A stretch of 60,691 bases of DNA from the NCBI GenBank assembly GCA_016125135.1, contig WGMJ01000010.1, positions 99,885-160,575 of the forward strand, given 5' to 3'. The stretch is from Alphaproteobacteria bacterium. Its GTDB lineage: Bacteria > Pseudomonadota > Alphaproteobacteria > Micavibrionales > Micavibrionaceae. Both the position numbers and the translations under genes were made by a program. Positions 27,158 through 36,309 of the stretch are shown here, piece by piece (position 1 is the first letter of the stretch; each line of letters opens with the position of its first letter). The notes below the pieces were generated by a model. That model did not search any database and was not told the DNA's origin. It worked only from the letters and a program-made list of their open reading frames with translations.

Positions 27158-30100
27158 ATGGGGCATAAGCACATGATCTCAGGGCAAATTTCAAAGACCA
27201 CAAACTGTAGACTCACGCCTGCAAAGTCAAAAGGCTTTACGCTTATCGAACTTTCGATCGTGATCACAATTATCGGTTTGCTGTTTGCTGGCGCTATGGT
27301 TGGCGTCCCCATGTTTATCAATAATCAGAAACAACAAGAAACAACCGAGCGTATCGACACTGTTATGAATGCGCTTTCAAGCTATGTGCAACGTCACAAC
27401 CGTTTGCCCTGTCCCGCAGATCCTGAAGCCGAAACACCGGCAAACCCAGGAGAAGTTCGTGGTACCGAGAGAAACGGTGGTGTTTGTTTTGATGGCGCTG
27501 ATACAGCCGCGATGATGCGGAATGTTGAAGGCTTGGTTCCATGGCGTGAACTTGGAATTTCCGAGCGTGATGCAATCGATGCCTGGGGTAAATACCTGAC
27601 GTACCGCCCCGCGCCAAACCTGACAGTCAATAATTTCGCGGCTTCCATGCAGGAAGACAAGGGTGTTGCCGATGCGCAAATCCACAACGCGTGTAGAAGC
27701 CCAATCTGGTATAACAAGGAAGGAAAACACTTGGACAGGGCGAAAGCCCTTTTTGTGTGTAACGCACAACCAACAACAGCCTACCTGACAGATACAGGAT
27801 CTAACGCAGCGTTTGCAAGTATTGCTGGCGTTGAGGCCTGGCGCGAAGTTGCTTTAGGTGCCGCTGGCACGGATGCAGGAGGAACAAACGATGTTCTTGC
27901 TGCCAATAGCTGGGTTGATAAATACACCGACAAAACTCTGGGCGGTGATCTTATGTTTGCTGGTGCTTTTAACCAGCAGTTAACCGGCCGTCAGGCCGAT
28001 GCACCTTTAGCGCGTGCAACAGGTAATGCTGTTACGATTATCAGCCATGGTGCCAATAACATGTTCTCGTTCCTGCGTGATGGCAGCAGCCAGAACGAGG
28101 CCGCATCAGGTTATTCCGAAGAGCGTAAGAATTTTAGTGATACTGGTTATATGGGGAATATTGCATCCCCTAAATCTGCCGTGAAACGCGGTGGTAATGT
28201 CATGAGTGCGGGATCCGGCGCGACCGGCAAAGCGCTTGATGATATTGTCGTTGCGCTTCGTTCCGACCAGCTTTATTCGAAAATCGGTGGCCCGACAGTA
28301 TCGGCTACACGTCCGCAAAGCTCTGCGGGTGAAAATAGCCAGCCTGAAGCACCATTGCCGTCTGATTGTAGCGCGGGAATATCTATAACCTGGACAGATA
28401 ATGGTACAGGCTATACTTGTAGCGGTTCTTTGGGCAGTAATTTAACGCATGGAAATTCTGGTAGTGTTACTGATGGCGATTCATCAAATGGAGATTATGC
28501 CGGTTCTGCAAGCGTAACATGTAATAATGGAAGCCTTACAGTTAATAGCAGTGACTGTGATATTGTTATTACAAAGTGTCCGGCGGAAGCGAGATCCTGG
28601 ACGGTTGGTGGCTTTACCTGTAACGGCAATATTAGTGAAACAGATATAGGGGATTCAAGTACAGCAACGGATGCTGCGGCACCGGAAACAGGTTCTTCAA
28701 CATATACATGTCAGAGCGATGGTACATGGAGCCAGAATGCCGGGTCAACATGTAACCCCGGCAACTGTAGCACAGGTGGCTCACGTAGCTGGTCAGACGG
28801 CGGATTTACATGTACAGGCGCTGTCCCCGCGACAATCAATCACGGGAATTCGGCGACGGCAACAGACTCAACGCTGAATGAAATCGGTAGTGCGACTTAT
28901 TCATGTAATAACGGCGTTTTAACGGCGAATGCAGGCTATACTTGTGAACAGCATATCCCATGTGCTGCAACAACTTTGAACTGGACTGTGGCCGGTATTA
29001 CTTGTTCTGTCGCGGTCGGTCTAACAAATGACGGCGTGTCTACAACGCTGACAGACTCTACGGTGCCTACAACAGGTAGTTCAAGCGCAACTTGTACGAA
29101 TGGATCATGGAATGTGGCATCCGGCGGAACATGTATAAGCCAGTGTCCGGCAAGTACAGCGGTTTCATGGGTCGATACAAGTATAACACCGAACAGGACC
29201 TGTAACGGTACAACAGTTGCAACTGCACAAAACGCTGGTACATCCTTGCCGATAACAGACGCGACTGGCCCTGATGTAGGAACCGGAACGGCCGTTTGTG
29301 CCGCAAACGGCACATGGTCGGCCACGGGTAGCTGTACGCGCCAGTGTACAGGTAGCCAGGCTGTTTCATGGACGATCTCGGGCAAAACATGTAACGGTAC
29401 AACAGCAGCCGCAGCCGTAAATAACGGCGTGGCAACGGCAACGGTTGTTGACTCAACAGGTGTTGATGTTGGTTCTGCCAGCTTTACATGTAACAACGGC
29501 ACTTTAAGTGTAAACCCAGATGCGATTTGTTCATCAGGTTGTACAGGTGGTCCGGTTGCATGGGTGATCGGTGGCAATACATGTGATGGCACAATTGCCA
29601 ACACCGCAGCCAACCAGAACGCAAACGTAACAGATTCAATCGCGCCGACAACGGGTTCTGCAACCTTCCAGTGTGTGAATGAGTGTTTCAAACTGATTTC
29701 CGGTACCTGTGACGCGGCTGTTAACGGCGGTTGCGCAAGCTATGCTTCGAACTATGGTTCACAGCCAGCAACAAATACAGGTACAGGCTGTAGCGCGGGT
29801 ACATATGATAATTCCACGCCGGCGGATACAGCCAGCCAGTGGCGCTGGAGCTGTAATGGCTCGGGCGGCGGTACAAACGCAACATGTACAGCAAACAAAG
29901 CACAATGTTCTGGCGCGGTTTCCTGGACTGTTGGCGGCAAGACATGTACCGGTACAGCTGCTGCAACCAATAGCGGTAGCAATACAGCAACAATTACAGA
30001 CTCAACCGCCACAACAACCGGTTCCGCAACATTTGCCTGTGCGAATGGTACGCTAACGGTAAATGCCGGCGCAACCTGTGTTGAAAGCTGTACAGCGCAA

Positions 30101-31273
30101 GCTGTTTCCTGGAGTGTTTCAGGCTCGACATGTAACCAAAGTGCGCCTGCAACGGCTAACGGTGCAAATACGGCGACACTGACTGACTCGACATTGCCGA
30201 CAACCGGTTCTGCAAGCTACTACTGTAACAACGGTACGTTAAGCGTAAACGGTGGTGCAAGCTGTGTAACGGCTGTTAACGGTGCATGTACTGCTTACGG
30301 CGCAACTTATGGCTCGCAGCCTGGCACAAGTACGGCCAACGCATGTTCTGCTGGTACTTATACAGACCTCGCAGATGACTCTACTAACTGGAGATGGCGC
30401 TGTGACGGTGTAAACGGCGGTACCAACTCCGGCACCTGTACGGCGAGCAAATCGGCCTGTTCTGGTGCGGTCTCTTGGACTGTAAGTGGCCAGACATGTA
30501 GCGGCACGGCTGCAAGCACAGCAAGTGGTGGCAACACGGCCTCGATTAATAATACGGCTGCTGGTAAGACAGGTGCTGCAACATTTGCCTGTGACAACGG
30601 TTCACTAACCGTAAATGCTGGCGCAACCTGTGCCGCAAGCTGTACGGTGTCAAGCTATACGCCTGCGCAAAACACATACTGTTATTGTGATGAATACGAG
30701 GCTACAACGAACTGTGGCACGACTGTATGGGTATATGGTACAAAAGCAGGTGCGGTATGTGTAAACTACTGTGATGGCGGTGGCGGTGGCGGTGGCTGTT
30801 TCGCAGCTGGCACGATGATCAAACTGGCGGATGGTTCCGACAAGCCAATCGAGCAGATCAAAGAAGGTGATGCGGTTCTGAGCTTCGACATGAATGATCC
30901 ACAGGGTGCACTGGTAGCCAATAAGGTTGCGGCAACAGTGTCCTTTGAAGACAAGCATGTTATCCGTATCAACGACATCTTTACGGTAACGGCCGATCAC
31001 AAATTCCCGCTACCAGGCAAGATGAACGCTATCGAGGCGGGTGATCTGAAAGTGGGCGACACGCTGATTGCCGAAGATGGTAGTTTGCTGGAAGTGAAAA
31101 CAATAGAAACATTGCCGGATACGCAGCGTGTCTATAACTTCGAGGTCGAGAATAACCACAACTATATTGCCAACGGCGTAAGGACCAACAACATGATCCT
31201 GACACCGGAAGGTAAAGCCGAAGCACAGAAAAATCCGTTGCTTAGGAAAGTTGCCAAATTCGGATCTATGTGA
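27158..31273 (+). CDS. prepilin-fused, repeat-rich secreted protein with C-terminal Hint domain (copy 1)
   Basis: This is a very large protein, about 1370 residues from ATG 27158 (27173 and GTG 27053 are also possible). It starts with a type IV prepilin signal, KSKG|FTLIELSIVITIIG, with Glu at +5 and a 20-30-residue leader. A pilin-like head of about 370 residues follows (LPCPADP motif). The stalk has about ten Cys-containing modules of roughly 58 residues (CSGAVSWTVGGKTC...TDST...GSATFAC.NGTLTVN) and two of a second type (NG.C..Y...YGSQP...WRWSC). A Cys-rich knot and seven Gly precede the Hint domain, whose Cys1 codon is at 30797. The Hint has CFAAGTMIKLADG, the TxxH motif (TADH) and the end VYNFEVENNHNYIANG...RTNN, then Met and a 26-residue tail. 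Autocleavage is inferred. It heads a three-gene operon. Confidence 0.88.
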   Translation: MGHKHMISGQISKTTNCRLTPAKSKGFTLIELSIVITIIGLLFAGAMVGVPMFINNQKQQETTERIDTVMNALSSYVQRHNRLPCPADPEAETPANPGEVRGTERNGGVCFDGADTAAMMRNVEGLVPWRELGISERDAIDAWGKYLTYRPAPNLTVNNFAASMQEDKGVADAQIHNACRSPIWYNKEGKHLDRAKALFVCNAQPTTAYLTDTGSNAAFASIAGVEAWREVALGAAGTDAGGTNDVLAANSWVDKYTDKTLGGDLMFAGAFNQQLTGRQADAPLARATGNAVTIISHGANNMFSFLRDGSSQNEAASGYSEERKNFSDTGYMGNIASPKSAVKRGGNVMSAGSGATGKALDDIVVALRSDQLYSKIGGPTVSATRPQSSAGENSQPEAPLPSDCSAGISITWTDNGTGYTCSGSLGSNLTHGNSGSVTDGDSSNGDYAGSASVTCNNGSLTVNSSDCDIVITKCPAEARSWTVGGFTCNGNISETDIGDSSTATDAAAPETGSSTYTCQSDGTWSQNAGSTCNPGNCSTGGSRSWSDGGFTCTGAVPATINHGNSATATDSTLNEIGSATYSCNNGVLTANAGYTCEQHIPCAATTLNWTVAGITCSVAVGLTNDGVSTTLTDSTVPTTGSSSATCTNGSWNVASGGTCISQCPASTAVSWVDTSITPNRTCNGTTVATAQNAGTSLPITDATGPDVGTGTAVCAANGTWSATGSCTRQCTGSQAVSWTISGKTCNGTTAAAAVNNGVATATVVDSTGVDVGSASFTCNNGTLSVNPDAICSSGCTGGPVAWVIGGNTCDGTIANTAANQNANVTDSIAPTTGSATFQCVNECFKLISGTCDAAVNGGCASYASNYGSQPATNTGTGCSAGTYDNSTPADTASQWRWSCNGSGGGTNATCTANKAQCSGAVSWTVGGKTCTGTAAATNSGSNTATITDSTATTTGSATFACANGTLTVNAGATCVESCTAQAVSWSVSGSTCNQSAPATANGANTATLTDSTLPTTGSASYYCNNGTLSVNGGASCVTAVNGACTAYGATYGSQPGTSTANACSAGTYTDLADDSTNWRWRCDGVNGGTNSGTCTASKSACSGAVSWTVSGQTCSGTAASTASGGNTASINNTAAGKTGAATFACDNGSLTVNAGATCAASCTVSSYTPAQNTYCYCDEYEATTNCGTTVWVYGTKAGAVCVNYCDGGGGGGGCFAAGTMIKLADGSDKPIEQIKEGDAVLSFDMNDPQGALVANKVAATVSFEDKHVIRINDIFTVTADHKFPLPGKMNAIEAGDLKVGDTLIAEDGSLLEVKTIETLPDTQRVYNFEVENNHNYIANGVRTNNMILTPEGKAEAQKNPLLRKVAKFGSM

Positions 31274-31296
31274 GCAGTCGATAGAGGAGCTATTAA

Positions 31297-33813
31297 ATGC
31301 CAAAGGGGTATAAAATGAGAGAAAGCAAGAAAAGCATATCGTTGATGCTCGCTGCGGCATTCTTCCTGTTCCAGTTATGGGCCATTTTAGCCCCTTCGAC
31401 TGCAAATGCAGTTGTTAACAACTGTTCGGCGACGCGTTTTACCTCTAGCGTCTGTACGGCGCAGGACTGTATTGGCGGGCCTATAAGCTGGAACGTCAGC
31501 GGTAGCACCTGTAATGGCACGGTGGTAACTACTGCGCCGGGGGATATTACGGCAACGATTACTGACTCTACAGTACCTACATTGGGAACATCCAAATTCC
31601 GTTGTATGCTTGATGGTACATTCGAGCCCGTAAGCCCTGTGTGTGAAACGCAGACAGCAGGTGTTTGTGCGGCGTTTGGCGCCAGCGGCAGCCAGCCCGC
31701 GAACGCAAGCAATGGCTGTACAACGGGTACTTATGGCGATACGGCTGACACGACCGCTAATTGGGGATGGCAATGTGTAGGCCCTGCAGGCGGTGCAACG
31801 ACACCTTGTACTTCTGCGAAAGCGACCTGTTCGGGTGCTGTAACCTGGACTGTATCTGGCGCGACCTGTAACGGGACAGCGACATCTACGGCAAGCGGTA
31901 GCAATTCATCTTCAGTGACGTCAACTGGCCCGGGGTCAGGTAGTGCACAATTTGCCTGCGCAAACGGTGTTTTAACTGTAATCGGCGGCGCAACCTGTAC
32001 AAACGCACCTGTTGCCGGCGCCTGTAAATCACATACCGGTTACTATGCCAGCCAGCCAGCTTCAGACAATGCAAGCGGTTGTACGGCCGGTACTTATGCC
32101 GACAGCGGTGATGGTACGTCACAATGGGGCTGGAAGTGTAATGGCCTGAATGGCGGCGCAAACGTAACTTGTAACGCAAATAAACAAAGATGTTCGGGTG
32201 CAGTAACATGGACTGTTTCAGGCAGTACATGTAATGCAACAGCACCTAATACAGATAGCGGTAGCAATGCGTCCGTTACAGATTCGGGCGCTCCCACGCT
32301 GGGTAGTGCAACTTTTGCCTGTACAAATGGCACATTAGGGGTTACGGGCACACCAACCTGTACATCTGAGCCGGTTAACGGTTCTTGTGGCTCGTCGAAG
32401 AATGGTACATTCGCTACCGAACCATCAACTAATCTCTGTACTGAGGGTACGCCTTCTGCTGTAAGTGCGAACGGGCTATACTGGGTCTGGCGCTGTGATG
32501 GTATTAATGGCGGTCTCTCCAGAGAATGTACGGCGAATAACTCTAATTGTACAAACTGGAGTTGGACAGGTTTGGCCAAACGTGGTGCGCATTATAGAAC
32601 ATACACGAACACATTTGCCGGTAACCCTGCGGATGTGTATCTGACGGGCGCTCAGTGTCAGACTTACGGCATATACTGTACACAAGCAACTTACGGGTTC
32701 TCTTGTTCACATGACGGTACGCACCTGTTCAACCTTTCACGTTCGGTTGTGAACGAGCTTGTAACCGTTGTCGCAAACTATGACAGTAGTCAATACATGC
32801 CGTCTGCGGTTAGAAGTGCGAGCTTCTATAAGGGAGCGGGCCATGTGCAGTTTGTGAATACACCTGCGGTAGAGGCAATGACAATCCCGAACCAGCAAGG
32901 CAGCACTTGTCGTGGACCTGGTGATGACGATGACCAAGCCGGGCCATTCCTGATGCTTGATAACAAGGTATATTTCCAGACACACGATAATACGCCTGCT
33001 TTGATTGGCACGTCGGTAACCGCCTGTCCGATGCCGAATAATGAGGGCCTCTGCCGTGCAATGAATGGTCCGAGAGGGGCAGAACCAACCGATGGGGTAG
33101 CCTGTTTGGCAGGTACATATACCAATCTGGCCGACACAGCTTCCGAGTGGCGCTGGCGCTGTACTGCAATTAACGGCGCTGCAGATGAAACATGTTCTGC
33201 TGCGAAATGTACACCGGACGGTTCTGCTCCAGGCGCATTTGCTTGCTGTAACGCAGATACCGATGGCAACGGATTCTGTGGTGTTCAGGGCGGTGGCGGT
33301 GGCGGTGGCGGATGTTTCGCAGCCGGTACGATGATCAAGCTGGCCGATGGTGGCACTAAGCCGATTGACCAGATCAAGAAAGGCGATGTGGTATTGAGTT
33401 TTGACTTGAAGGATGTAACAGGTAAGCTTGTTCCGAACAAGGTTGCAGCAACAGTTTCCTTCGAAGATCAGAAGGTAATCCGTATCAATGACCGCTTTAC
33501 GGTGACACCAAGCCATAAATTCCCGCTTGCTGATAATAGCGTGATTGAGGCCGGTGATCTTAAGGTTGGTGATACACTTGTCGCAGAAGATGGCAATGTG
33601 GTGACGATCGAGAAAATAGATGTTCTGGCCGATACACAGCGCGTCTATAACTTCGAGGTCGAGAACAACCACTCGTATGTCGTAGAAGGTATTAGAACCA
33701 ACAATATGGTGCTAAGACCCGAGACTATTGACTCGCTCAGGAAGGTTCCGGGGCTGCTCGAGAAAGTAAAAATGTGTGTCAACTGTGATTTCGGTGATGT
33801 CAACGCGAACTAG
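31297..33813 (+). CDS. secreted repeat protein with C-terminal Hint domain (copy 2)
   Basis: This 838-residue paralogue begins with a Sec signal instead of a pilin (helix MLAAAFFLFQLWAILAPSTANA). ATG 31297 has AGGAG seven bases upstream; ATG 31315 is an alternative. The stalk alternates three of the 58-residue modules with four of the second type. A region found only in this copy (about 425-605) is rich in aromatic and Asp residues. Eight Gly precede the Hint domain, which starts at Cys673 (codon 33313). It has CFAAGTMIKLADGG, TPSH as the TxxH motif, and the end IRTNN-Met plus a 35-residue tail with two Cys. The pre-Hint Cys knot of copies 1 and 3 is replaced here by a different Cys-rich segment. 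Confidence 0.87.
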   Translation: MPKGYKMRESKKSISLMLAAAFFLFQLWAILAPSTANAVVNNCSATRFTSSVCTAQDCIGGPISWNVSGSTCNGTVVTTAPGDITATITDSTVPTLGTSKFRCMLDGTFEPVSPVCETQTAGVCAAFGASGSQPANASNGCTTGTYGDTADTTANWGWQCVGPAGGATTPCTSAKATCSGAVTWTVSGATCNGTATSTASGSNSSSVTSTGPGSGSAQFACANGVLTVIGGATCTNAPVAGACKSHTGYYASQPASDNASGCTAGTYADSGDGTSQWGWKCNGLNGGANVTCNANKQRCSGAVTWTVSGSTCNATAPNTDSGSNASVTDSGAPTLGSATFACTNGTLGVTGTPTCTSEPVNGSCGSSKNGTFATEPSTNLCTEGTPSAVSANGLYWVWRCDGINGGLSRECTANNSNCTNWSWTGLAKRGAHYRTYTNTFAGNPADVYLTGAQCQTYGIYCTQATYGFSCSHDGTHLFNLSRSVVNELVTVVANYDSSQYMPSAVRSASFYKGAGHVQFVNTPAVEAMTIPNQQGSTCRGPGDDDDQAGPFLMLDNKVYFQTHDNTPALIGTSVTACPMPNNEGLCRAMNGPRGAEPTDGVACLAGTYTNLADTASEWRWRCTAINGAADETCSAAKCTPDGSAPGAFACCNADTDGNGFCGVQGGGGGGGGCFAAGTMIKLADGGTKPIDQIKKGDVVLSFDLKDVTGKLVPNKVAATVSFEDQKVIRINDRFTVTPSHKFPLADNSVIEAGDLKVGDTLVAEDGNVVTIEKIDVLADTQRVYNFEVENNHSYVVEGIRTNNMVLRPETIDSLRKVPGLLEKVKMCVNCDFGDVNAN

Positions 33814-33850
33814 TAGTAAGACCGGTTAAAGAAGTAGATAAAAAGGCTAA

Positions 33851-35419
33851 ATGCAAAGAAAACAGGAAATGCAAATGATGACTAGAAAAAACATTATCCG
33901 TTATTGTGGCGCACTGCTGCTGTTCTTTGCGGCGGCCCTGCTTGTACAACCCGCATTTGCGACTTGCGGCACCTCGAACGGTGGCACATTTGCATCTGCG
34001 CCCGCAACAAACCTTTGTGCAGCAGGTACAGCTTCGGGAGTTACAACCAATGCCACCACCTATACATGGACATGTACGGTTATAACAAACGGTGCTTGTG
34101 GTACATCTCATGGCGGGTCTTTTAGTTCTGCGCCGGCAACAAACCTTTGCAGTGCAGGTTCCGCAACCGCGGTAACCGATACAGGGACTAACTTTACCTG
34201 GAATTGTAATAGTGGTGATGGTGGAACCAACGCCAGCTGTTCGGCCACAAAATCATATAATGGTGCTTGTGCATCCTTTGGCGGCAATTACGGGTCGCAG
34301 CCTGCGAACAGCACAGCAAACGGCTGTACAGCTGGTACATATGTTGATCTTGCCGATGGTTCCCAATGGCAATGGCGTTGTAACGGTATAAGCGGCGGCT
34401 CGAATTCACCTACATGTGTAGCGAACAAAGCAAACTGTTCGGGTGGTGTGACATGGGGCGCAGGTTGTGCGGGTACGGCAGCGAGTACAGCGAGCGGTAG
34501 CAATACAGCCTCTATCAGCAATACGGCTGGTGGTTATACAGGTGCAGCGACCTTTGCATGTAACAACGGCTCTCTAACAGTAAATGGCGGAGCAACATGT
34601 GCGGCCAACTGTTCTGGTGCGGTAACATGGGGCGCAGGCTGTGCGGGCACTGCGGCCAACACAACAAGTGGTAACCTGACGGCGGCGATTAATAATACTG
34701 CCGCCAACTATACAGGCTCCGCTGTGTTCTCGTGCAGTAACGGCGCGCTGACATATAATAGCGGTAGCTGTACGGCAAGCTGTACGGTGACAACTTATAC
34801 GCCAGCACAGAATACATATTGTTACTGTGATTATTATGAGGCAACAACCAACTGTGGGACGACTGTATGGGTTTATGGTACAAAAGCAGGAACGGTATGT
34901 CAGAACTACTGCGGTGGCGGTGGCGGTGGCGGATGTTTCGCAGCCGGTACGATGATCAAGCTTGCCGATGGTTCGCAAAAAGCGATCGAAGAGATCAAGG
35001 AAGGCGACATGGTACTGAGCTTCAACCCTACGAAGGTTGAAACAGACAAGCTTGTGCCAAACAAGGTTGTTGCAACTGTTTCTTTCGAGAACAAGAAGGT
35101 GATCCGTATTAATAACAGGTTCACAACAACGGAAGACCATAAATTCCCGATCATGAAGGATGGCGAGCCGGTTGGTGTGAAAATCGGTGATCTGAAGATA
35201 GGTGATACGCTTGTGAACGAAGACGGTAGCCTGATGGTGATCGAGACCATTGAGGCACTGGCCGAACCACAACGGGTTTACAACTTCGAGGTTGAAGGTA
35301 ACCACACCTATGTTGTCGAAGGCGTTCGAACAAGCAACATGAACCTGCTGCCGGAGAATATGCGTAAGTTTAACAATCCGGAAATCAAGCATTATATTAT
35401 GGACATGAATCAGAAATAA
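33851..35419 (+). CDS. secreted repeat protein with C-terminal Hint domain (copy 3)
   Basis: This 522-residue paralogue, the shortest, has a Sec signal (IIRYCGALLLFFAAALLVQPAFA). Several in-frame ATGs occur at the start; MTRKN near 33887 is equally plausible. The stalk has three modules of the second type and two shortened first-type modules (CSGAVTWGAGC). It then has the same Cys-rich knot as copy 1 (TYTPAQNTYCYC...GTTVWVYGTKAG) and seven Gly. The Hint starts at Cys362 (codon 34934): CFAAGTMIKLADG, TEDH as TxxH, and the end VRTSN-Met. A strong terminator follows, closing the operon. Confidence 0.87.
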   Translation: MQRKQEMQMMTRKNIIRYCGALLLFFAAALLVQPAFATCGTSNGGTFASAPATNLCAAGTASGVTTNATTYTWTCTVITNGACGTSHGGSFSSAPATNLCSAGSATAVTDTGTNFTWNCNSGDGGTNASCSATKSYNGACASFGGNYGSQPANSTANGCTAGTYVDLADGSQWQWRCNGISGGSNSPTCVANKANCSGGVTWGAGCAGTAASTASGSNTASISNTAGGYTGAATFACNNGSLTVNGGATCAANCSGAVTWGAGCAGTAANTTSGNLTAAINNTAANYTGSAVFSCSNGALTYNSGSCTASCTVTTYTPAQNTYCYCDYYEATTNCGTTVWVYGTKAGTVCQNYCGGGGGGGCFAAGTMIKLADGSQKAIEEIKEGDMVLSFNPTKVETDKLVPNKVVATVSFENKKVIRINNRFTTTEDHKFPIMKDGEPVGVKIGDLKIGDTLVNEDGSLMVIETIEALAEPQRVYNFEVEGNHTYVVEGVRTSNMNLLPENMRKFNNPEIKHYIMDMNQK

Positions 35420-35440
35420 AAGTCCTTGGTTTTGCATTAA

Positions 35441-35467
35441 AAGGCCGCCTTTGGGCGGCCTTTTTTT
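35441..35467 (+). terminator. intrinsic terminator of the Hint operon
   Basis: The stem AAGGCCGCC / GGCGGCCTT (35441-35449 with 35454-35462) has a TTTG loop and is followed by a run of T, 22 bases after the copy 3 stop. Confidence 0.88.
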
Positions 35468-35496
35468 ATGCCGTTACGCCGCCTATACTCATATTT

Positions 35497-36309
35497 ATGG
35501 AATCATGGGAATCGCCCGCTTTGGTGTTGCATACCCGCCCGCATGGCGAGGGGGCGGCGGTTGTGAGTTTAATGACCGAAGAGCATGGACGGCATTTGGG
35601 TTATGTACACGGGGTTTCCCGCCAACAGGCAGTGCTACAGCCTGGAACATTCGTGCAGGCGCAATGGCAGGCCCGTGTGTCTGACCAGCTTGGCACCTAT
35701 AAGTTAGAGATGATGCAGCCGCTCAGCCCAATAATATTCAACGATGCGTATCGTATTTCTGCTCTTCTTTCCGCCTGCGCGCTCTGCGAACAATCGCTGC
35801 CAGAGCGCGAAAACCATCCGAATATTTTCAATGGGTTGGCGCAGCTTCTTTACTTTTTATCTGATGTCATTCCCGCGAAAGCGGGAATCTCGGAAAATGA
35901 GGCACGAGATCCTCGCTTCCGCGAGGATGACAAACAAATGTGGGGCATCTCATATGTATTCTGGGAGCTGTCATTTTTGAAAGAGCTTGGCTTCGCGCTT
36001 GATTGGAAACGATGCGCAGTAACAAACCAGACGAATGAGCTGGAATATATGAGCCCGAAATCTGGCCGCGCCGTATCGAAAATAGCGGCCGAGCCTTATA
36101 AGGATAAATTATTGCCGTTGCCATTATTTCTGCAAAACCCGAAAGGTGATGGCGCAGGGGACATGGAAGATGTTTTAACGGGGCTACGGTTGACACGTCA
36201 CTTCCTTGATAAGTGGGTTTTTGCCCAGACAAGGCAGGAAACCCCCACGCCAAGGCTTGCTTTTGAAGAAAAAATAGAGAAACTGGTCGCTCAAAACAAA
36301 GCCGCCTGA
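35497..36309 (+). CDS. recO: DNA repair protein RecO with in-frame palindromic-repeat insertion
   Basis: This 270-residue protein matches RecO, which loads RecA in the RecF pathway. The N-terminal OB-fold (SPALVLHTRPHGEGAAVVSLMT, HGRHLGYVHG) and the helical C-terminus (ELSFLKELGFALDWKRCAV, ...LTRHFLDKWVF) are recognisable. Residues about 123-146 (VIPAKAGISENEARDPRFRE) are encoded by a 67-bp palindromic element at 35865-35931 that keeps the frame open. This alphaproteobacterial RecO shows a single Cys at the position where others carry a zinc motif. parC overlaps the stop by one base (TGATG). Confidence 0.9.
   Translation: MESWESPALVLHTRPHGEGAAVVSLMTEEHGRHLGYVHGVSRQQAVLQPGTFVQAQWQARVSDQLGTYKLEMMQPLSPIIFNDAYRISALLSACALCEQSLPERENHPNIFNGLAQLLYFLSDVIPAKAGISENEARDPRFREDDKQMWGISYVFWELSFLKELGFALDWKRCAVTNQTNELEYMSPKSGRAVSKIAAEPYKDKLLPLPLFLQNPKGDGAGDMEDVLTGLRLTRHFLDKWVFAQTRQETPTPRLAFEEKIEKLVAQNKAA
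35865..35931. repeat. palindromic repeat inside recO, copy 2
   Basis: This 67-bp element runs from GTCATTCCCGCG to CGCGAGGATGAC. The left hairpin is CCCGC-GAAA-GCGGG and the right one CTCGC-TTCC-GCGAG, with a short AT-rich middle. Ends match the copies at 5416 and 55510. It is inserted in frame in recO without a stop codon. Confidence 0.85.

Noticed and set aside
28936-29691. Long antisense frame over the Hint copy 1 stalk, rich in Val, Pro and Thr
   Set aside because: Its composition mirrors the repeat modules on the other strand; similar shadows occur over copies 2 and 3 (32737-33672, 34574-35437).
28370-30650. Possible CRISPR array or satellite because of regular repeats
   Set aside because: The repeats are about 170 bp, divergent at DNA level and conserved at protein level with Cys spacing; they are coding modules.
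30797-31196. True splicing intein
   Set aside because: No conserved host protein is interrupted, no endonuclease, Met at +1, and the domain is near the C-terminus in all three copies.
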